From: Roseomonas genomospecies 6
GTDB lineage: Bacteria > Pseudomonadota > Alphaproteobacteria > Azospirillales > Azospirillaceae
Length of the DNA stretch: 64,000 bases
NCBI RefSeq assembly: GCF_008365375.1
Contig: NZ_QOKW01000013.1
Span: forward strand, 62,001-126,000
Reading direction: 5' to 3'
Each line of letters begins with the position of its first letter. The first letter of the stretch is position 1. Made by a program: the position numbers and the translations under genes. Shown here piece after piece: positions 1 to 7,872 of this stretch. A model generated the notes under the pieces. The model searched no databases, was not told where the DNA came from, and worked only from the letters and a program-made list of their open reading frames with translations.

Positions 1-440
1 ACGACCTTCGAGGCGAAGGTGCCCTGCGGCCAGCCCAGCAGGGCCGCGAGCATCTGGCCGGTCTGGTTGCAGTCGTCGTCGATCGCCTGCTTGCCCAGGA
101 TGACCAGCGTCGGGCCTTCCTTCTCGACCAGGGCCTTCAGCACCTTGGCGACGGCCAGCGGCTGCGTCTCGGCATCGGTCTGCACCAGGATGCCGCGGTC
201 GGCGCCCATGGCGAGCGCGGTGCGCAGCGTTTCCTGCGCGGCGGTCGGGCCGACGGAGACCACGATGACCTCGGTCGCCTTGCCGGCTTCCTTCAGGCGG
301 ACGGCCTCTTCGACGGCGATCTCGTCGAAGGGGTTCATGCTCATCTTCACGTTGGCGGTCTCAACGCCGGAACCGTCCGCCTTGACGCGGATCTTGACGT
401 TGTAATCGACCACCCGCTTGACCGGGACGAGGACCTTCAT
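1..440 (-). CDS. etfB: Electron transfer flavoprotein subunit beta (3' part cut by window edge)
   Basis: The small subunit of the FAD/AMP-binding electron transfer flavoprotein takes electrons from acyl-CoA and related dehydrogenases and passes them to ETF:quinone oxidoreductase in the cytosol. The visible 146 residues begin [20 protein letters not shown]. They include the typical stretch [20 protein letters not shown] and the nucleotide-binding region around [15 protein letters not shown] and [14 protein letters not shown]. The family is normally about 250 residues, so roughly 100 C-terminal residues lie beyond position 1. The ATG at 440 is preceded by a purine-rich stretch in the minus-strand leader. 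etfA is usually next in the operon and would be outside the window. Family assignment is secure. Confidence 0.95.
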   Translation of the reverse strand, partial: MKVLVPVKRVVDYNVKIRVKADGSGVETANVKMSMNPFDEIAVEEAVRLKEAGKATEVIVVSVGPTAAQETLRTALAMGADRGILVQTDAETQPLAVAKVLKALVEKEGPTLVILGKQAIDDDCNQTGQMLAALLGWPQGTFASKV

Positions 441-517
441 ATCCCACCCTTTTCTTCAATTATGCAGGCGCATCTTCGCCGCTGGCGCCGAATCGGGCAG
501 CTTGTGACAGCGCTGCG

Positions 518-546
518 ACCATAGGAGTTGACGTTTTGGCTGTCAA
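518..546 (-). promoter_or_regulatory. Predicted sigma-70 promoter of etfB
   Basis: Read on the minus strand, TTGACA (546-541) and TATGGT (523-518) are separated by exactly 17 bases. The -35 box is perfect and the -10 box matches 4 of 6. The start of transcription would lie about 70 bases before the etfB ATG. The -35 box is part of an inverted repeat, GTTGAC (527-532) and GTCAAC (542-547), which could bind a regulator. Confidence 0.5.
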
Positions 547-585
547 CGCCGCCTACGCCGCAGGCGCGAAGGAGGCGGTGCCGCA

Positions 586-1155
586 TCAACGGTTTGCGCC
601 CGGCACCCACAGCACGTCCGCCGCTCCGTCCGCGTTCAGCTTCCGGCTCAGCACGAACAGGTGGTCGGACAGGCGGTTGGCGTATTTCACCGCCGCCGGG
701 TTGATCGCTTCCGTCTCCGCCAGTTCGGTCATCAGCCGCTCGGCGCGCCGCACCACCGTGCGGGCCAGATGCAGATGCGCCGCGGCGGGGGAGCCGCCGG
801 GCAGGATGAAGGAGGTCAGGGGGGCGAGATCCGCGTTCATCGCGTCGATCTCCGCCTCCAGCCGGTCCACCTGCGACTCCAGGATTCGCAGCGGCGGGTA
901 GGGCGGGTCCTCCGCCTCCGGCGTGCAGAGGTCGGCGCCCAGATCGAACAGGTCGTTCTGGACGCGCGCCAGCATCGCGTCGATCTCCGGCTGGCCGACG
1001 GTGTGCAGGCGGACCAGCCCGATGACGGCGTTCGCCTCGTCCACCGTGCCGTAGGCGGCGACGCGCGCGTCGTGCTTGGGCACGCGGCGCCCGTCCCCCA
1101 GCGAGGTCTGGCCGCGGTCCCCGCCGCGGGTGTAGATGCGCGTCAGCTTGACCAT
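586..1155 (-). CDS. PduO-type cob(I)alamin adenosyltransferase
   Basis: The enzyme transfers the adenosyl group of ATP to cob(I)alamin or a corrinoid precursor, giving the coenzyme form of B12. The 189-residue length is normal for the PduO/MMAB type. The N-terminal ATP-binding signature YTRGGDRGQTSLGDGRRV (about residues 8-25) is followed by VAAYGTVDEANAVIG. The C-terminal part keeps the conserved arginine-rich helices (RTVVRRAERLM, then YANRLSDHLFVLSR). It lies 18 bases downstream of a small membrane protein gene on the same strand, and the two probably form an operon. No cobalamin riboswitch is visible upstream. It is not the CobA/BtuR type. Confidence 0.93.
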   Translation of the reverse strand: MVKLTRIYTRGGDRGQTSLGDGRRVPKHDARVAAYGTVDEANAVIGLVRLHTVGQPEIDAMLARVQNDLFDLGADLCTPEAEDPPYPPLRILESQVDRLEAEIDAMNADLAPLTSFILPGGSPAAAHLHLARTVVRRAERLMTELAETEAINPAAVKYANRLSDHLFVLSRKLNADGAADVLWVPGANR

Positions 1156-1173
1156 GATTCGTGCCGGTGTCCC

Positions 1174-1368
1174 TTACCCGTGGGTCAGAATGGCGAGCAG
1201 GAACAGCACCAGCGCCGCGCCCTGGAGCGCCACGCGCATCCGCATCGCCTTGTTCGATTTGCGCGAATCGCCCTGGCCGCCGCGCGCCATGAAGAACAGC
1301 CCGGAGAACAGCGAGGCCACGACGAGGCCGAGCGCGAGGATCAGGAGAAACGCGAAAAGTCCGTTCAT
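1174..1368 (-). CDS. Small twin-transmembrane protein
   Basis: A 64-residue protein made almost entirely of two hydrophobic helices, about residues 3-27 and 43-61. They are joined by a short basic linker (GGQGDSRKSNKAMRMR). Twin-membrane proteins of this size are common beside cobalamin adenosyltransferase genes in alphaproteobacteria, but no function is established. It probably precedes the adenosyltransferase in one transcript. The ATG at 1368 was chosen; a GTG at 1386 would add six residues. Confidence 0.7.
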   Translation of the reverse strand: MNGLFAFLLILALGLVVASLFSGLFFMARGGQGDSRKSNKAMRMRVALQGAALVLFLLAILTHG

Positions 1369-1511
1369 GGCGTCATCATACCCCACGGTCCAGCTTGCGC
1401 CTATCCCGGCGGATCGGGATTCGGCGGCATTCCGATGCGAGCCGCCTGTTGCGCTGACGCCCGGTCATCTTACATTGTCGCGAACGACCCGGACGGCGAG
1501 AGGAATTCGGT

Positions 1512-2960
1512 ATGCGGCGGCGGAGTTTCCTGAAGGCGGCGGCGGCCACCGGGCTTGTGGCCTCGGCCGGAGCCTTTCTGACCACGCGCCGCGCCGCGGT
1601 GGCCCAGCCGTCGGAAGCGCTTGCCGCCTTTCCGGACCGGTTCGTCTGGGGCGCCTCCACCTCCTCCTACCAGATCGAGGGGGCGGTGACCGCGGGCGGG
1701 CGGGGACCCAGCGTGTGGGACAGCTTCAGCCACGCCTATGGGAAGGTGGCGAACGGCGACACCGGCGACGTGGCCTGCGACCACTACAACCGCTACGCCG
1801 AGGATGTGGACCTGATGGCGAAGGCGGGGATGAACGCCTACCGCTTCTCCGTCGCCTGGCCGCGCATCCAGCCCACCGGCACCGGCGCCCCCAACCCCGA
1901 GGGGCTGGACTTCTACGACCGGCTGACCGACGCGCTTCTGGCGAAGGGAATCGCGCCCTGGCCGTGCCTCTACCATTGGGACCTGCCCCAGGCGCTCCAG
2001 GACCGCGGCGGCTGGACCAACCGGGACATCGCGGGCTGGTTCACCGACTACGCCCAGATCGTCGCCGCGCGGATCGGCGACCGGGCGAAGCACTGGACCA
2101 TGCTGAACGAGCCGTCCGTGCACGCCATCTTCGGCCACGGGCTGGGTGGGCACGCGCCGGGGCTGACCGGGAAGGCCAACTATTTCAAGGCGATCCACCA
2201 CCAGAATCTGGCCCAGGGCATGGCGCTGAAGGCGCTGCGGGCGGCGGGCGGCGGCAAGGGGTGGCAGCTCGGCACCGTGCTGTCGCTCCAGCCCGTCTGG
2301 CCGGTCGGCGGGCTGGACGCCAATTACGGCGCCTCGCTGATGTGGGACGCGGTGTGGAACCGCGCCTGCCTGGACCCGCTGCTGAAGGGCGCCTACCCGG
2401 AACTCCTGCGCGACGGATTCGCCCCGTTGGTGAAGGCCGCCGACCTGGAGGCGATCCGCCAGCCCATCGATTTCCTGGGCATCAACTATTACAGCCGCAT
2501 GCACCAGCAGCCGGACCCGGCGGGCCTGTTCGTCACCGGCTACGGCTCCCCGCCGGAGGGCACGCCGACGACGGGCATGGGCTGGCCGGTCGAGCCGGAT
2601 GGCATCGCCGAGATCCTGATCGAACTGAAGCAGGAATACGGCAACCCGCCCGTCTATGTGATGGAGAACGGGGCGGCCTATCCCGAACAGACCGGGCCGA
2701 ACGGCTTCGTTCAGGACAAGGACCGCATCAGCTACCTGCGCCGCCACATGCTGGCCGGTCATCAGGCGCTGGAGGAAGGTGTGGACCTGCGGGGCTGGTT
2801 CGTCTGGAGTCTGCTGGACAATTTCGAGTGGGCGGAGGGCTACCGGCACCGCTTCGGCCTGATCGAGGTGGACCGCAAGACCCTGGAGCGCCGCCCCAAG
2901 GCCAGCTACCACTGGTACGCCGACGTGATCCGGAAGAAGGGCGTTCCGACCTCCGTCTAA
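1512..2960 (+). CDS. Tat-exported beta-glucosidase (GH1)
   Basis: A retaining glycoside hydrolase of family 1, expected to cleave beta-glucosides. The N-terminus MRRRSFLKAAAATG is a classic twin-arginine signal (RRxFLK), so the folded enzyme should be exported to the periplasm, which is unusual because most GH1 enzymes are cytosolic. The catalytic acid/base lies in TMLNEP (Glu about 200) and the nucleophile in YVMENG (Glu about 385). The substrate motif near FVWGASTSSYQIEGA and the C-terminal SLLDNFEWAEGY are also present. The 482-residue length is normal plus signal. AGAGGA upstream of the ATG serves as ribosome-binding site. Substrate cannot be told from sequence. Confidence 0.93.
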   Translation: MRRRSFLKAAAATGLVASAGAFLTTRRAAVAQPSEALAAFPDRFVWGASTSSYQIEGAVTAGGRGPSVWDSFSHAYGKVANGDTGDVACDHYNRYAEDVDLMAKAGMNAYRFSVAWPRIQPTGTGAPNPEGLDFYDRLTDALLAKGIAPWPCLYHWDLPQALQDRGGWTNRDIAGWFTDYAQIVAARIGDRAKHWTMLNEPSVHAIFGHGLGGHAPGLTGKANYFKAIHHQNLAQGMALKALRAAGGGKGWQLGTVLSLQPVWPVGGLDANYGASLMWDAVWNRACLDPLLKGAYPELLRDGFAPLVKAADLEAIRQPIDFLGINYYSRMHQQPDPAGLFVTGYGSPPEGTPTTGMGWPVEPDGIAEILIELKQEYGNPPVYVMENGAAYPEQTGPNGFVQDKDRISYLRRHMLAGHQALEEGVDLRGWFVWSLLDNFEWAEGYRHRFGLIEVDRKTLERRPKASYHWYADVIRKKGVPTSV

Positions 2961-2977
2961 GGGGGGGGACCGCGATC

Positions 2978-3397
2978 ATGGCGCCCGTTTCCGCCGGCCA
3001 GCCGACCCGCTTCGCCATCCAGAAGGCGCGCGGCAAGGGCTGGAAGACGCTGGAGGTCGGGGAGGACCTGGACCACGCCCGCGCCCGCTTCAACCTGATG
3101 GTGCGGGTGAACCCGCGCGCCTATTTCCGCCTGATCCAGCTCGACCACAACGCCGACGCGGGCGGCGAGGGGATGGAGTTCAACTGGAAGCTCATCGAAC
3201 TGCACGACCCCAATCAGGCGGGGCCGGCCGGGAAGCGGAAGCCTGCCCCGTCGAGGCCGGTGCCGAAGGCTGCGGCCAAGGGGGCGAGGAGACGGGAAAA
3301 GGTGCCGCTGCCCCTGCGCTTCTACACGGCGGTGGTGCTGGCCGGGGTGCTGATCGGGGGCGTGCTTTATCTGCGCTACGGCCTGCCGGGGCCGTGA
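2978..3397 (+). CDS. Hypothetical protein with C-terminal membrane anchor
   Basis: A 139-residue protein of no recognised family, starting 17 bases after the GH1 stop and probably co-transcribed. Residues 1-80 form a compact soluble part (RFAIQKARGKGWKTLEVGE, then a segment with NWKLIELHDP). A basic proline/alanine-rich linker follows, then one membrane helix near the C-terminus (YTAVVLAGVLIGGVLYL). This gives a likely tail-anchored topology with the soluble part in the cytosol. The ATG at 2978 follows a run of G that can act as ribosome-binding site. Confidence 0.65.
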   Translation: MAPVSAGQPTRFAIQKARGKGWKTLEVGEDLDHARARFNLMVRVNPRAYFRLIQLDHNADAGGEGMEFNWKLIELHDPNQAGPAGKRKPAPSRPVPKAAAKGARRREKVPLPLRFYTAVVLAGVLIGGVLYLRYGLPGP

Positions 3398-3401
3398 GGG
3401 T

Positions 3402-3662
3402 TCAATCCTCCGCCGTGTAGCCCTTGCGGCGCATGCACAGGGCGAAGATTTCCTTGCGGTAGCGGAACTGCGGAGTCTCCGGCAATGGGCGGTAGGGGTA
3501 GCCGCGCAGGCGCATGGTGGTGTCCACCTGCTCGATGCATTCGTCGTAGGCGGCGGTCGCCGTGGTTTCCGTCGCCGTCCATTCCCGATAGGTGGGGGTG
3601 CTGCCGCAGGCGGCCAGCAGCAGCGTCGCGCCCGCCAGCACACAGTGTCTCAAACTCGCCAT
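3402..3662 (-). CDS. Small predicted lipoprotein
   Basis: An 86-residue protein with a lipoprotein signal: a basic start (MASLRHC), a short hydrophobic stretch and the lipobox LLAAC, with Cys19 as the lipidated residue. The mature part has two further cysteines (in YDECIEQ and FALCMRRKGY) that could form a disulfide. No family is recognised. It converges on the membrane-anchored hypothetical gene ending at 3397. Confidence 0.7.
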   Translation of the reverse strand: MASLRHCVLAGATLLLAACGSTPTYREWTATETTATAAYDECIEQVDTTMRLRGYPYRPLPETPQFRYRKEIFALCMRRKGYTAED

Positions 3663-3887
3663 GCCACGGCCTCCCGCAAAGCGCCTGCCGGAAGCATACC
3701 ACGTTTTTGCGGGGGCGTCGGTCGGCGGATGGGGAGATGGGCGTTCCCTTACGGATGCGGCCAAGGAGGGAACGGACTGATGCCGATGCAACGCAGGCGC
3801 ACAAAAATCGCGCCCGGAAATCCGCCGCAATCTGGTAACACGGTTGCGCTTCGGCAATAGTGTCGGCGTCACGGACGGAGAATGGTC

Positions 3888-4799
3888 ATGACGGGTGGTT
3901 CGCACCGCGCGCGCCGCGCGGTCGCGTTGGCTGTGGTGGTGCCGGTTCTGGCGGCTGGTCTGCTGGCGAGCGTCCCGGCGCGGGCGCAATCGACGGCGGA
4001 CATCCAATGGGCCCAGACCATTCTGAAGGACAAGGGCTACAACATCGGCGGGCGCGCCAACGGCCAGATGCATCCTGAAACCAAGGCCGCGCTCGGCAAG
4101 TATCAGGCCGCCCACGGGCTGCCGGTGACCAACCAGCTCGACAAGGCGACCATCGCCAAGATGATGGGCGAGCGGGAGGGCAAGGCCCCGCCGACCGTGG
4201 GCAACCTCGCCCAGCAGAAGGTCGGCGGCGGCGGTCCCGGCCAGGCACCGCGCGAGCCTCAGCGCGAGGTGGTTCCCCGCGCCGCGCCCACCCAGCGGAT
4301 CGACAGCGGGGCGGGCAGCGTCGGTGGCGGCGCGCAGTTCAGCGCCGGTCCGCCCGCGACCGCCAGCCATTCCTCAGGCAGCCATTCTTCCGGTGCCCCG
4401 TCCAGCGCCCCCGCTCCATCGGCTCCGGCGCCGTCCGCCGCGGCGTCCTCCCAGGGGCCGGTGCCGCAGGCGGCCCCGCGGGCGAGCGTCACCGCGACCA
4501 CCCCGTCCGGACAGCCGGTTCCGGTGGTGGAACCGGCGGCGGGCAGCGGTTCGATGATGCCCGGCTGGGCGACCAACGGCGTCCGCTACGGTGTGATGGG
4601 CGTGATCGGGACGACGGTGCTCGGCATCGGCTTCGCATGGTGGCGCAGCGGGCGCGCGGGCGCTCCGAAACCGGCGCCGCGCGACGACGGACCGCGCGAC
4701 CAGCGCCGGGAGCCGAGCTTCGGCGGCGCGCGGCGCCGGGAGGAGCTGACGACCGGCGCCCTGCCGCCGCTCACCAGCGGCGGGCGCGGACGCCGGTAG
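3888..4799 (+). CDS. Secreted peptidoglycan-binding domain protein with membrane anchor
   Basis: A 303-residue envelope protein. A signal peptide (residues about 1-33, ending ARAQS) is followed by a PG_binding_1 module (about 37-90: DIQWAQTILKDKGYNIGG ... AALGKYQAAHGLPVTNQLD). A long Ala/Pro/Ser/Gly-rich linker comes next (about 100-225), then one transmembrane helix (YGVMGVIGTTVLGIGFAWW) and a basic tail. There is no catalytic domain, so it is likely a wall-tethering factor. GGAG at 3877-3880 is well spaced for ATG 3888 and too close for ATG 3882. Confidence 0.8.
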   Translation: MTGGSHRARRAVALAVVVPVLAAGLLASVPARAQSTADIQWAQTILKDKGYNIGGRANGQMHPETKAALGKYQAAHGLPVTNQLDKATIAKMMGEREGKAPPTVGNLAQQKVGGGGPGQAPREPQREVVPRAAPTQRIDSGAGSVGGGAQFSAGPPATASHSSGSHSSGAPSSAPAPSAPAPSAAASSQGPVPQAAPRASVTATTPSGQPVPVVEPAAGSGSMMPGWATNGVRYGVMGVIGTTVLGIGFAWWRSGRAGAPKPAPRDDGPRDQRREPSFGGARRREELTTGALPPLTSGGRGRR

Positions 4800-4826
4800 G
4801 CCCGGCCCGCGTCAGGCTATTGGGAC

Positions 4827-5069
4827 TCAGGCCATCTGGGACATCGGGCACATGGTGTTGCCGCAGCCGGACGGGTTGCAGGGGTGCATCGGCGCCGGGG
4901 ACGGCTTGGACGAGCCGACGCTCGGCGCCATGATCGCCTTGGACACCTCGGTCCCGCCGCAGGACGGGCAGGGCAGGCCGGCGGACTTCCGGGTGTCGTA
5001 ATCGGCCATGTTCCTGAACCACTGTTCGAATTCGTGGCCGCAGGCGCAGCGCAGGGCGTAGAGGATCAT
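4827..5069 (-). CDS. DUF1178 zinc-ribbon protein
   Basis: An 80-residue protein starting MILYALRCACGHEFEQWF, the hallmark of DUF1178. A CACGH motif and a CPSCGG knuckle could bind zinc, and the family-typical KAIMAPSV follows. The C-terminal tail is unusually rich in Cys, Pro and Met (HPCNPSGCGNTMCPM), which may be a second metal site. The family has no established function. The ATG at 5069 fits the family start; upstream ATG codons would add non-conserved residues. Confidence 0.85.
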   Translation of the reverse strand: MILYALRCACGHEFEQWFRNMADYDTRKSAGLPCPSCGGTEVSKAIMAPSVGSSKPSPAPMHPCNPSGCGNTMCPMSQMA

Positions 5070-5174
5070 CGGCGGTCTTCCTTGGACACGGCTGTTGCCG
5101 TGAAAGGGACGCAATCCCGCGAAGCCGCGCGATGATCTGCATCAAAGCTGGAGATGGGCCGCCGATGAGCCGTC

Positions 5175-5933
5175 TCAACGATGGGTCGTCACCCCCACCT
5201 GCCGGCACATGGACAGAAGAAGGCAGGTGGAGCAGCGCGGGCGGTCGCCGGTGCAGATCCATTTGCCGAAGGGCACCAGCCGCTCGTTGATCTCCACCCA
5301 ATAGGGGCGGGGCAAAAGCTCCATCAGGGCAACCATGGTGCGCTCCGGCGTCGGGGCGGCGACGAAGCCCCAGCGGTTGACGATCCGGTGCACATGCACG
5401 TCCACCGCCACCGCCGGAATGCCGAATCCGATGGCAAGGGTCAGCGCCGCGATCTTCGGGCCGACTCCATGGAAGGCCATCAGGGCGTCCGGCGTGTCGG
5501 GCACCATCCCGCCATGTTCCGTGATGATCCGGCGGGACAGCGCCCGGATGTCGCGGGCCTTCGGTTCCGGGAAGGTTGCGCCGTCGAGAAGGCGCGTCAG
5601 TTCCTCCGGCGTCAGGGCGGCCATCTGCTCCGGCGTGCGCGCCACCGCGAACAGCCTTTCGCACACCACCATCGTCGTCTCGTCCCTGGTGCGGGCGGAG
5701 ATCAGGCTGCCGACCAACTGCTCGAAGGGGCTGCCGTAGCCGCGGTCACGCAGGGCGAACATGGCGGCCTTCGGGCGTCCGGCCACCGCTTGGCGCAGGC
5801 GCCGGAACGCCTCGTCGATGTCGAAGGGTTCCTTGTCGGCAAGGGTCGGCGCGGGGCGCAGGGGCATGACCGGTCCGGGGACGGTGGGAGGTTGCCAGAC
5901 CGAAACAGCGCGCGGGGCAGGGTTGCTCCCCAT
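5175..5933 (-). CDS. nth: Endonuclease III-like DNA glycosylase/AP lyase
   Basis: A base-excision repair enzyme of the HhH-GPD superfamily that removes oxidised pyrimidines and nicks abasic sites. The helix-hairpin-helix includes MAFHGVGPKIAALTLA, where Lys is the expected nucleophile. The catalytic Asp lies in AVAVDVHVHRIVNRWG. The C-terminus carries the 4Fe-4S cluster motif C-X6-C-X2-C-X5-C (ICTGDRPRCSTCLLLSMC). At about 250 residues it is longer than E. coli Nth (211) because of an N-terminal extension. The start is uncertain: TTG 5945, ATG 5933 and ATG 5870 are all possible. It may be a paralogue of the housekeeping Nth rather than the sole copy. Confidence 0.85.
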   Translation of the reverse strand: MGSNPAPRAVSVWQPPTVPGPVMPLRPAPTLADKEPFDIDEAFRRLRQAVAGRPKAAMFALRDRGYGSPFEQLVGSLISARTRDETTMVVCERLFAVARTPEQMAALTPEELTRLLDGATFPEPKARDIRALSRRIITEHGGMVPDTPDALMAFHGVGPKIAALTLAIGFGIPAVAVDVHVHRIVNRWGFVAAPTPERTMVALMELLPRPYWVEINERLVPFGKWICTGDRPRCSTCLLLSMCRQVGVTTHR

Positions 5934-5965
5934 TCCCCTTTGCAATGGATCGTGCGCCCCTTAGA

Positions 5966-5979
5966 TTAGAGATATCTAA
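5966..5979. promoter_or_regulatory. AT-rich palindrome, possible operator
   Basis: TTAGAGATATCTAA pairs with itself at 12 of 14 positions in a GC-rich background. It sits between the divergent endonuclease III-like gene and the AhpD-like gene, 18 bases upstream of the latter's ATG and next to its ribosome-binding site (AAAGGGGA). Its position would suit a repressor of the AhpD-like gene. The binding protein is unknown. Confidence 0.4.
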
Positions 5980-5997
5980 ATTAAAGGGGATGAGATC

Positions 5998-6351
5998 ATG
6001 GTGAAGGATTGGCCGCAGATGGCGAAGGACATGTCCGGTGCGGTGCGGGATCTGCGCGGCGGCGCCCCGGAGGTGATGAAGGGGTTCTCCGCCATCGCCA
6101 AGGCGGCGCTGGAGGCCAAGGCGCTGGACACCAAGACGAAGGAGCTGATCGCGCTGGCCATCGGCGTGGCGACCCGCTGCGACGCCTGCGTCGCCTTCCA
6201 CGCCCAGGCCGCCGTCCAGCACGGGGCGAGCCGGGAGGAGGTGATGGAGACCTTGGGCATGGCGATCTACATGGGCGCCGGCCCGTCAGTGATGTACGCC
6301 GCCATGGCGACGGAGGCATTCGACCAGTTTGCTGCGGAAAAGGCGCGCTGA
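5998..6351 (+). CDS. Carboxymuconolactone decarboxylase/AhpD-like protein
   Basis: A 117-residue protein of the CMD/AhpD fold. It carries the thiol motif CDACVAFH (Cys61-X2-Cys64-X3-His68), which gives AhpD-type peroxidase or thiol-disulfide activity. The surrounding TKELIALAIGVATRC and REEVMETLGMAIYMG are family-typical. It probably works in alkylhydroperoxidase-like redox defence, and substrate and reductant are unknown. A strong ribosome-binding site (AAAGGGGA) precedes ATG 5998. A palindrome upstream suggests dedicated regulation. Its stop lies two bases from the end of the convergent glycosyltransferase gene. Confidence 0.88.
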   Translation: MVKDWPQMAKDMSGAVRDLRGGAPEVMKGFSAIAKAALEAKALDTKTKELIALAIGVATRCDACVAFHAQAAVQHGASREEVMETLGMAIYMGAGPSVMYAAMATEAFDQFAAEKAR

Positions 6352-6352
6352 G

Positions 6353-7759
6353 TCATCCGGCGCTGGAAAACAGCGGGCGACGCAGGCCCCCGGCGGCGAT
6401 CTCGGCGCGCAGCGCGTCGGCGTCCATGGCCTGGATGCGCTCCAACTCCGTCTTGTTGGCGGCGATGAAGGGGTTTCGGTCGGTGGAGTTCTCGGGCCGC
6501 GCGTGCTCCAGATGGTACAGCGGCCCGGGCACCCGCTCCACCCGCAGGCCCAGCCGGCGCAGCCGCTCCACGATCTCGTCGTCCTCATAGCCCCAGGAGA
6601 CGAACCGCTCGTTGTAGCCGCCGGCCTCCAGCAGCGCCGCCCGGTCGAAGAAGGCCCCCCCGCCGGGCGAATTGCGGTGCATCAGGGGGAAGCGCGGGCA
6701 GACCGCGTTCAGCGGCGCCGCCGACAGGGTGTGTCCGAACCGGTGGACCTCCCGCCCGAGAATCCAGAAGAACAGCCCGTTGTAGGGGAAGGCCATGGCC
6801 GCCCCGCCGCGCACCGCATCGCGGGCCAGGGCGTATTGCACGGGATCGACCACGATGTCGGTGTCGTGCAGGGCGACGATGGGAGTCTCCGCCGCCTCCA
6901 CCATGCGGTTGATGAGGTGGGCCTTGTGGGTGAAGGGCGTGTCGTTGCCGGTCAGGTGCAGATGCCGGCAGCGGGCGGCAAGCTCCGGCCCCAGCGCGTC
7001 CGCCACATCGCTCGGTCCCGCCTTGTCCTCCCCGATCAGGATCGTGGTGTCGGCGTGTTTCAGCAGGAAGGAGACGATCCAGCGCAGGTTGCGCTTGCGG
7101 TCGTCGCTGTCGGCGCGGAAGGGAACCAGCATCGTGACGTCGCGCAGGTCCAGCCGCCCGTCCGGCCCGGCCCCGTCGAGGATCGCGCGGCGGGCGCGGT
7201 AGGCCGCCGCCTGCACCGTCAGCCGCTCCCGCGCCCCGTCGTCCCGCGGGTCGATGGCGAGGGCCATCTCGTAGAAGGACACGGCGGCGCCGGGGCGGCC
7301 CAGATCGGCCTCGATGTCGCCCTTCTGCCGCCAGCCGGGGACGAAATGCGGGTGGCGGGCGAGCAGCGGGTCCAGCACGTCCAGCGCCTCCCCGATGCGC
7401 CCGATGGCCTGCAACGCCTCGCTCAGATGGTATTCGGCGTCGGGGAAGTCTGGGCGCAGCGCCAGCGCGCGGCGGTAGGCGGCGATGGCCTCCTCCGTCC
7501 GCACCGCGACGTGGAGCAGGGCGCCCAGGTTGAACAGCGCGTCGGCGTCCCCGCCGTCCAACTCCACCGAGCGGGCGATCATCGCCATCCCGCGCTCCCG
7601 GTCGCCGTCCAGCGCCGCCAGGAGGCCCAGCCGGTGCAGAGCCTCCGGATTGTCGGGGGCGGCGTCGAGGATTCGCCCGTACAGTTCCGCCGCTTCCGCC
7701 CGCCGCCCGGCCTTGAGATGGTCGAGCGCGATGGCCAGCGCCTCGTCGATGGTCGCCAT
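6353..7759 (-). CDS. TPR-glycosyltransferase (family 2-like, galactosyltransferase-type C-terminus)
   Basis: A 468-residue cytosolic protein. The N-terminal half (about 1-185) is a run of tetratricopeptide repeats (ALDHLKAGRRAEAAELYGRI, ALHRLGLLAALDGDRERG). The C-terminal half is a GT-A type glycosyltransferase. It has the DTDIVVDP metal-site motif (DxD) and a GGYNERFVSWGYEDDEIVER segment typical of the Glyco_transf_7C/chondroitin polymerase group. TPR plus transferase is the arrangement of protein O-glycosyltransferases and of large glycan-assembly enzymes. Two other TPR-transferases occur in this window, so flagellin or surface glycan modification is plausible but not shown. Confidence 0.85.
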   Translation of the reverse strand: MATIDEALAIALDHLKAGRRAEAAELYGRILDAAPDNPEALHRLGLLAALDGDRERGMAMIARSVELDGGDADALFNLGALLHVAVRTEEAIAAYRRALALRPDFPDAEYHLSEALQAIGRIGEALDVLDPLLARHPHFVPGWRQKGDIEADLGRPGAAVSFYEMALAIDPRDDGARERLTVQAAAYRARRAILDGAGPDGRLDLRDVTMLVPFRADSDDRKRNLRWIVSFLLKHADTTILIGEDKAGPSDVADALGPELAARCRHLHLTGNDTPFTHKAHLINRMVEAAETPIVALHDTDIVVDPVQYALARDAVRGGAAMAFPYNGLFFWILGREVHRFGHTLSAAPLNAVCPRFPLMHRNSPGGGAFFDRAALLEAGGYNERFVSWGYEDDEIVERLRRLGLRVERVPGPLYHLEHARPENSTDRNPFIAANKTELERIQAMDADALRAEIAAGGLRRPLFSSAG

Positions 7760-7806
7760 TCGGTGGGGTCCGTGGGTCCGTGCGTCGCCTTATGGTGGAT
7801 TCCACT

Positions 7807-7836
7807 TTGACACAAAGGCCCGTGCGGGGAAATCAT
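7807..7836 (+). promoter_or_regulatory. Predicted promoter of the binding-protein gene
   Basis: TTGACA (7807-7812) is followed after 18 bases by AATCAT (7831-7836), a 4 of 6 match to the -10 box. A short palindrome, GTGGATTCCAC (7795-7805), lies directly upstream and could be an operator. The coding start is at 7873. Confidence 0.4.
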
Positions 7837-7872
7837 CCGCTCCAGGACCATGCCTCAGGGAAACACCCGATA

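Noticed and set aside
586..1400. Cobalamin riboswitch near the adenosyltransferase gene
   Set aside because: The upstream gene is only 18 bases away and no B12-box-like sequence is present before the operon.
1136..2977. Long plus-strand frame in the GH1 region
   Set aside because: It is a shadow of the GH1 gene in another frame, with Arg/Gly-rich composition; only its last part from 2978 is a real gene.
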